From an uncultured Gammaproteobacteria bacterium (GTDB lineage: Bacteria; Pseudomonadota; Gammaproteobacteria; Berkiellales; Berkiellaceae), in the NCBI GenBank assembly GCA_902826485.1, contig CADEEZ010000001.1, forward strand, positions 1 through 63,010: DNA of 63,010 bases. Reading direction: 5' to 3'. The translations under genes and the position numbers were made by a program. Positions 59,860 to 63,010 of this stretch are shown here, piece by piece. Each line of letters opens with the position of its first letter. Positions within the stretch are counted from its first letter, which is position 1. The notes below the pieces were generated by a model that searched no databases, was not told the DNA's origin, and saw nothing but the letters and a program-made list of their open reading frames with translations.

Positions 59860-60384
59860 ATGAAAACAGCTGAACAATACCAAGGAACGGGACGCAGAAA
59901 AACTTGCACAGCCCGTGTACTGCTTCGTCCAGGTACAGGCAAAATTACCATAAACAAAAAGACGGTCGAAGAATATTTTGGTGGCCGTAAAACCGCGCAC
60001 GTTATGGTTCGTCAACCGCTTAAATTAGTGGATATGGAACAAAAATTCGATGTCATGGTAAATGTTGCTGGCGGCGGTCCTATGGGACAAGCTGGCGCAA
60101 CACGTCATGGTATTACGCGTGCATTATTGCAATATGATGAATCTGGTTTAGCGCCACAAATGACTATAACAGCTCAGTTGTTAGGCCAAACCTTAGGTGA
60201 ATCTTTGCACGGTGATGAAGAATCTGGTGAAGGTGAAGGCGGCGAAGCTGCTGAAATGGGCGCGATGTCTCTTCGTCGTGTTTTAAGAAAAGCAGGCTTT
60301 GTGACACGTGATAGCCGGAAGGTTGAACGTAAGAAAGTCGGCCATCGTAAAGCGCGTAAAGTTGAACAGTACTCTAAGCGTTAA
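59860..60384 (+). CDS. rpsI: 30S ribosomal protein S9 with internal insertion
   Basis: S9 contacts the P-site tRNA with its C-terminal arm. The product is 174 residues rather than about 130. The flanks match E. coli S9 well ([45 protein letters not shown]-terminal SKR). About 42 residues (96-137, bases 60145-60270) are added, starting after YDES and ending in an Asp/Glu/Gly-rich stretch before [11 protein letters not shown]. The frame is continuous, so it is a true coded insertion. A terminator follows the gene. Confidence 0.96.
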   Translation: MKTAEQYQGTGRRKTCTARVLLRPGTGKITINKKTVEEYFGGRKTAHVMVRQPLKLVDMEQKFDVMVNVAGGGPMGQAGATRHGITRALLQYDESGLAPQMTITAQLLGQTLGESLHGDEESGEGEGGEAAEMGAMSLRRVLRKAGFVTRDSRKVERKKVGHRKARKVEQYSKR

Positions 60385-60396
60385 AATGTTTTTTCA

Positions 60397-60426
60397 AAAA
60401 AAGGCCCTTACGGGCCTTTTTTTTTT
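60397..60426 (+). terminator. Intrinsic terminator of rplM-rpsI
   Basis: GGCCC/GGGCC stem with a TTAC loop, A-run before it and a run of about ten T after it, 18 bases past the rpsI stop. Confidence 0.92.
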
Positions 60427-60494
60427 CTACCTTCCGGCCGTCGCCTTTTGCTGAAGCTTATCCATTTCTAATAACCACTCATCTTTTAAGTGTT

Positions 60495-60521
60495 TTGTTT
60501 TTCATAAACACAATTTATTAT
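60495..60521 (+). promoter_or_regulatory. Candidate promoter for F-box gene 2
   Basis: TTGTTT and TATTAT boxes with a 15-base spacer (17 if TTTTGT is used as the -35). The same arrangement, including TTTAAGT just before it, precedes the third F-box gene. Seen by pattern only. Confidence 0.3.
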
Positions 60522-60573
60522 GTCGACTGAATCAAACAAGGCCCTTTTTTTAAGTAGTACAAAGGATAACGAC

Positions 60574-61725
60574 ATGGCCGATACAACAAGGCTTCCAGAT
60601 GAAATTTGGGTTCATATCGCGAGTTTTTTAGACAATGAGGATTTGGCTAGATTTAGGCAGATTTGCAAGGTCACTCAATTTGTAGGTTCTCATGCGATCC
60701 TTTTACAACCCTTTTATAATCGTCTTTACGCCTTAGATAAAACCTTGCCAGCAGTTTTGTCTCAAGATAAGGCTTTCCTTGATTTTACAGAAGCCTTTTT
60801 AAAAATTGATGCCAGGCAACAAGAAGAAATCGCTTATTTGCAAGAACATCAATCTGGACTCAGAGCGAAAGTGGAATATCATGAAGTTTTTTCACCAACC
60901 ACTTTATTAACATTAGCCTCGTTAGAAGCTAAAGATGCCGTATTAGATAAAATAAACGGTGAAATTATTACCCGAAAAATTAATGTTAGGAGTACTTCTT
61001 TATTTTTGCGCGCGGCCAAAATCACTCGTCTTCCTGCCTCGCTTTTTCAAGCAGAAGGGTATGTAAACTTTTGGCAAAATTTAGTATCCCTAGACTGCCG
61101 TGATAATGATCTTATCACCCTGAATTTACAAGCGCTCACAGCGCTTCAAAATATAGATTGCACGTTCAACAAGCTCACCACTTTGAATGTGCAAGGGCTA
61201 ACAGCGCTTCTTCATTTGCGGTGCTTTAACAACCAACTTACCATTTTGGATGCAAAAGGGTTAGTGGCGCTTCAAAGTTTATGGTGCAATAACAACCGAC
61301 TCACTTCCCTGGATGTACAAGGGAAGGCTTCGCTTCAATATTTATTTTGCGATAAGAACCCTCTGAAAGATTTAAATTTAACGGGTGTTCATGCAGATAC
61401 AAAAAACAGATATGCAGACCTAGAGAAATCTCTGTTATGGAAACAATTAAGTGCAGCGAATTCTCATGAAGAACAGCAGCGTATTATTACCAGATTAGGT
61501 GTGAACTTTTCTTTTGAAAATTGCCTGAATTATTGCCCCGATCAAGTTGAAATATTATTTCCAATCGATGCTTTTCCTCAGGAAACAAGTTATTTGCCTT
61601 CTTTTTCTTCTACTTCTTCTACTGTAGAAAAAATGGACGAAGACTATAAAAATAATAAAAGAGCACGTCCTGAAGAAGAAGGTGATCTAAGACCTGATGA
61701 ATTTAAACGAAGCAAGAAAATGTAA
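60574..61725 (+). CDS. F-box and leucine-rich-repeat protein 2, NLS-like tail
   Basis: A 383-residue protein. The ATG at 60574 has AAAGGA 7 bases upstream and matches the paralogue starts; the frame extends to 60520. An F-box-like segment (LPDEIWVHIASFLDNEDLAR) lies at about residues 7-26. A conserved helical region (LLQPFYNRLYALDKTLPA) follows, then five 21-residue units such as ALQNIDCTFNKLTTLNVQGLT. The tail is acidic then basic: MDEDYKNNKRARP and EFKRSKKM, a bipartite nuclear localisation pattern. It is closely related to the next gene and more distantly to protein 1 at 52.6-54.1 kb. Confidence 0.85.
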   Translation: MADTTRLPDEIWVHIASFLDNEDLARFRQICKVTQFVGSHAILLQPFYNRLYALDKTLPAVLSQDKAFLDFTEAFLKIDARQQEEIAYLQEHQSGLRAKVEYHEVFSPTTLLTLASLEAKDAVLDKINGEIITRKINVRSTSLFLRAAKITRLPASLFQAEGYVNFWQNLVSLDCRDNDLITLNLQALTALQNIDCTFNKLTTLNVQGLTALLHLRCFNNQLTILDAKGLVALQSLWCNNNRLTSLDVQGKASLQYLFCDKNPLKDLNLTGVHADTKNRYADLEKSLLWKQLSAANSHEEQQRIITRLGVNFSFENCLNYCPDQVEILFPIDAFPQETSYLPSFSSTSSTVEKMDEDYKNNKRARPEEEGDLRPDEFKRSKKM

Positions 61726-61777
61726 ATCTTGCTTTGATTGATGCAATTGGCGCCAGGGAGGGCGTATACACTCTTTT
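61726..61777. repeat. 52-base repeat copy 1, downstream of F-box gene 2
   Basis: Bases 61726-61777, directly after the stop, are identical to 62959-63010 after the third F-box gene. The repeat contains GGCGCCAGGGAGGGCG and ends in a T-run. It marks the edge of a tandem duplication and may include the shared transcription end. Confidence 0.9.
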
Positions 61778-61845
61778 TTGTCTCTCTAAAATAAAGCTTT
61801 ATTTACACTTCATCGCTAAAATGTGCCACCCATCGTTTAAGTATT

Positions 61846-61872
61846 TTGTTTCTAGTAAATAATAGTTATTAT
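61846..61872 (+). promoter_or_regulatory. Candidate promoter for F-box gene 3
   Basis: TTGTTT followed after 15 bases by TATTAT, the same layout as before F-box gene 2. The conservation could reflect common origin rather than function. Confidence 0.3.
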
Positions 61873-61917
61873 CCCGGCTAACTAAAAAACTTTTAATACA
61901 ATACAGAGGATAAATAC

Positions 61918-62958
61918 ATGACTGATACAACTTGGCTTCCAAATGAAATTTGGGCAAATATCGCAACTTATTTAAACGATGAAGATTTGGCTAGATTTAG
62001 ACAGGTTTGCAAAGTCACTCAATTTATTGGCTCTCATGCGATCCTTTTACAACCCCTTTATAATCGCCTTTATGCCTTGGATAAAACCTTACCAGCACTT
62101 TTGCCTCAAGATAATGCTTTAGATGCTTTTAAAGAAGCCTTTTTAAAAATTCACACAAGACAACAAGAAGAAATCGCTTGTTTGCAAGTACACTGCCCTA
62201 GACTTATTTCGTATCCTGAATATGCTGATGTTTTTGCGCAAAATACTTCAGCAACCTTAACTTCATTAGAAGCCAAAGAAGCCGTACTAGATAAGATAAC
62301 CGAACATCATATTAATTCCGAAGGGCGAGGTATAGGCTCTTATACTCTTGCTTTTCTAAATTTGAAAGGGCTTGGGATCACTCGCCTTCCTGCCTCATAT
62401 TTTCAAGAGGAAAGAAATGCAAAAATGTTGCAAGATGGTATATCAAAAATAGACTGCAGTGATAATGCCCTTACCTCTTTGAATGGCCTACTAATCTCGA
62501 CAACACTACAAAGGTTAAACTGCAGAAATAACCAGATCACTACTTTGAATTTACAAGGATTACCGGCACTTGAATACTTAGAGTGCGATAACAATCCATT
62601 GATAGATTTAAACTTAACTGGCGTTCATGCAAATATAAAAAACAAATATGCAGAACTAGAACAATCTCTGTTATGGAAACAGTTAGGGACAGCTACTTCT
62701 ATCGAAAAACTGCACTCAATTATTGTTAGATTAGGTGAGAACTTTTCTTTTGAAAATTGCCTGCATTATAGCCCCGAACAAGTTGATATATTATTTCCAG
62801 ACGATGCTTTTCCTCAGGAAACAAGTTATTTGCCTTCTTTTACTTCTTCTGCTGTAAAAGAAATGGACGAAGAATTTAAAAATAATAAAAGAGCACGTCC
62901 TGCAGAAGAGGATGACGAAAGACCTGATGATTTTAAGCGAATGAAGAAAGAAGGATAA
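61918..62958 (+). CDS. F-box and leucine-rich-repeat protein 3, NLS-like tail
   Basis: A 346-residue tandem paralogue of protein 2, with AGAGGA 7 bases before the ATG. The F-box-like segment (LPNEIWANIATYLNDEDLAR) and LLQPLYNRLYALDKTLPA are conserved. Only about three leucine-rich units remain, where protein 2 has five. The region before them is longer and differs. The tail MDEEFKNNKRARP and DFKRMKKEG is again bipartite basic. The duplicate pair probably evolves by gain and loss of LRR units. Confidence 0.85.
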   Translation: MTDTTWLPNEIWANIATYLNDEDLARFRQVCKVTQFIGSHAILLQPLYNRLYALDKTLPALLPQDNALDAFKEAFLKIHTRQQEEIACLQVHCPRLISYPEYADVFAQNTSATLTSLEAKEAVLDKITEHHINSEGRGIGSYTLAFLNLKGLGITRLPASYFQEERNAKMLQDGISKIDCSDNALTSLNGLLISTTLQRLNCRNNQITTLNLQGLPALEYLECDNNPLIDLNLTGVHANIKNKYAELEQSLLWKQLGTATSIEKLHSIIVRLGENFSFENCLHYSPEQVDILFPDDAFPQETSYLPSFTSSAVKEMDEEFKNNKRARPAEEDDERPDDFKRMKKEG

Positions 62959-63010
62959 ATCTTGCTTTGATTGATGCAATTGGCGCCAGGGAGGGCGTAT
63001 ACACTCTTTT
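62959..63010. repeat. 52-base repeat copy 2, at the right edge
   Basis: Identical to 61726-61777 and cut by the window end, so further tandem copies may follow. Confidence 0.9.

Noticed and set aside
60520..60573. Upstream start for F-box gene 2
   Set aside because: The longer N-terminus has no counterpart in the paralogues, overlaps the candidate -10 box, and a ribosome binding site points to ATG 60574.

Overview
The window reads as chromosome of an AT-rich gammaproteobacterium, most plausibly a member of the Legionellales. The conserved blocks follow gammaproteobacterial gene order: TPR-lolB-ispE-tRNAGln-prs divergent from hemA-prfA-prmC; gatCAB divergent from mreBCD-rng-yhdP-nitrilase-tldD-pmbA; kdsD-lptC-lptA-lptB-rpoN-hpf-rapZ-npr divergent from mlaFEDCB; feoAB; rplM-rpsI. 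Between these blocks lie genes with a host-directed look: an ankyrin-like membrane protein, a Sel1-repeat protein, three F-box/LRR proteins with basic tails, and a histone-H1-like/HU fusion. Eukaryotic-type domains plus putative nuclear localisation signals suggest an amoeba-associated intracellular bacterium. An intranuclear genus such as Candidatus Berkiella would fit, but that assignment is inference only; no secretion apparatus lies in the window.

Layout. 1-1.6 kb: a glutamine-rich protein running off the left edge. 1.7-6.2 kb (minus): prs, tRNA-Gln, ispE, lolB and a TPR protein. 6.3-9.5 kb (plus): hemA, prfA, prmC. 9.5-14.3 kb (minus): a FIST sensor, a PAS histidine kinase and a REC-PAS-GGDEF-EAL regulator in one overlapping operon. 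14.4 kb: a small Gly/Ala-rich protein with a double-glycine leader, which looks like a class II microcin. 14.8-18.1 kb (minus): gatB, gatA, gatC. 18.3-29.7 kb (plus): the cell-shape and envelope operon mreBCD-rng-yhdP-nit-tldD-pmbA, in which mreC appears to start with AUU. 29.9-36.3 kb: accessory island with ankyrin-like, macrodomain-like, Sel1, degenerate GGDEF/EAL and acidic proteins.

36.4-42.1 kb (minus): npr, rapZ, hpf, rpoN, lptBAC, kdsD; ptsN and kdsC are absent from their usual places. 42.3-48.6 kb (plus): mlaFEDCB, a polytopic GT-C-like protein and murA. 48.6-52.6 kb: a NIF3-family gene, an alpha/beta hydrolase and a Fur-box-controlled feoAB. 52.6-56.8 kb: F-box/LRR protein 1, an M48 metalloprotease and a Xre/MbcA-RES toxin-antitoxin pair whose toxin has no usable standard start. 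57-60.4 kb: H1-HU fusion, glcF-like gene, thioredoxin-like ferredoxin, rplM and an rpsI with an internal insertion. 60.5-63 kb: two tandem F-box/LRR paralogues.

Taken together, the envelope genes (Lpt, Mla, LolB, YhdP, MurA, Mre) form a nearly complete set for outer-membrane and wall assembly, and the accessory islands carry likely host-interaction functions. The most distinctive findings are the F-box/LRR/NLS family, the microcin-like gene, the AUU start of mreC, the S9 insertion, and ispE terminating inside a tRNA gene. No stretch of more than 300 bases lacks a gene. The longer gaps (for example 29662-29901, 55446-55694 and 56822-57055) are mostly hairpin repeats.
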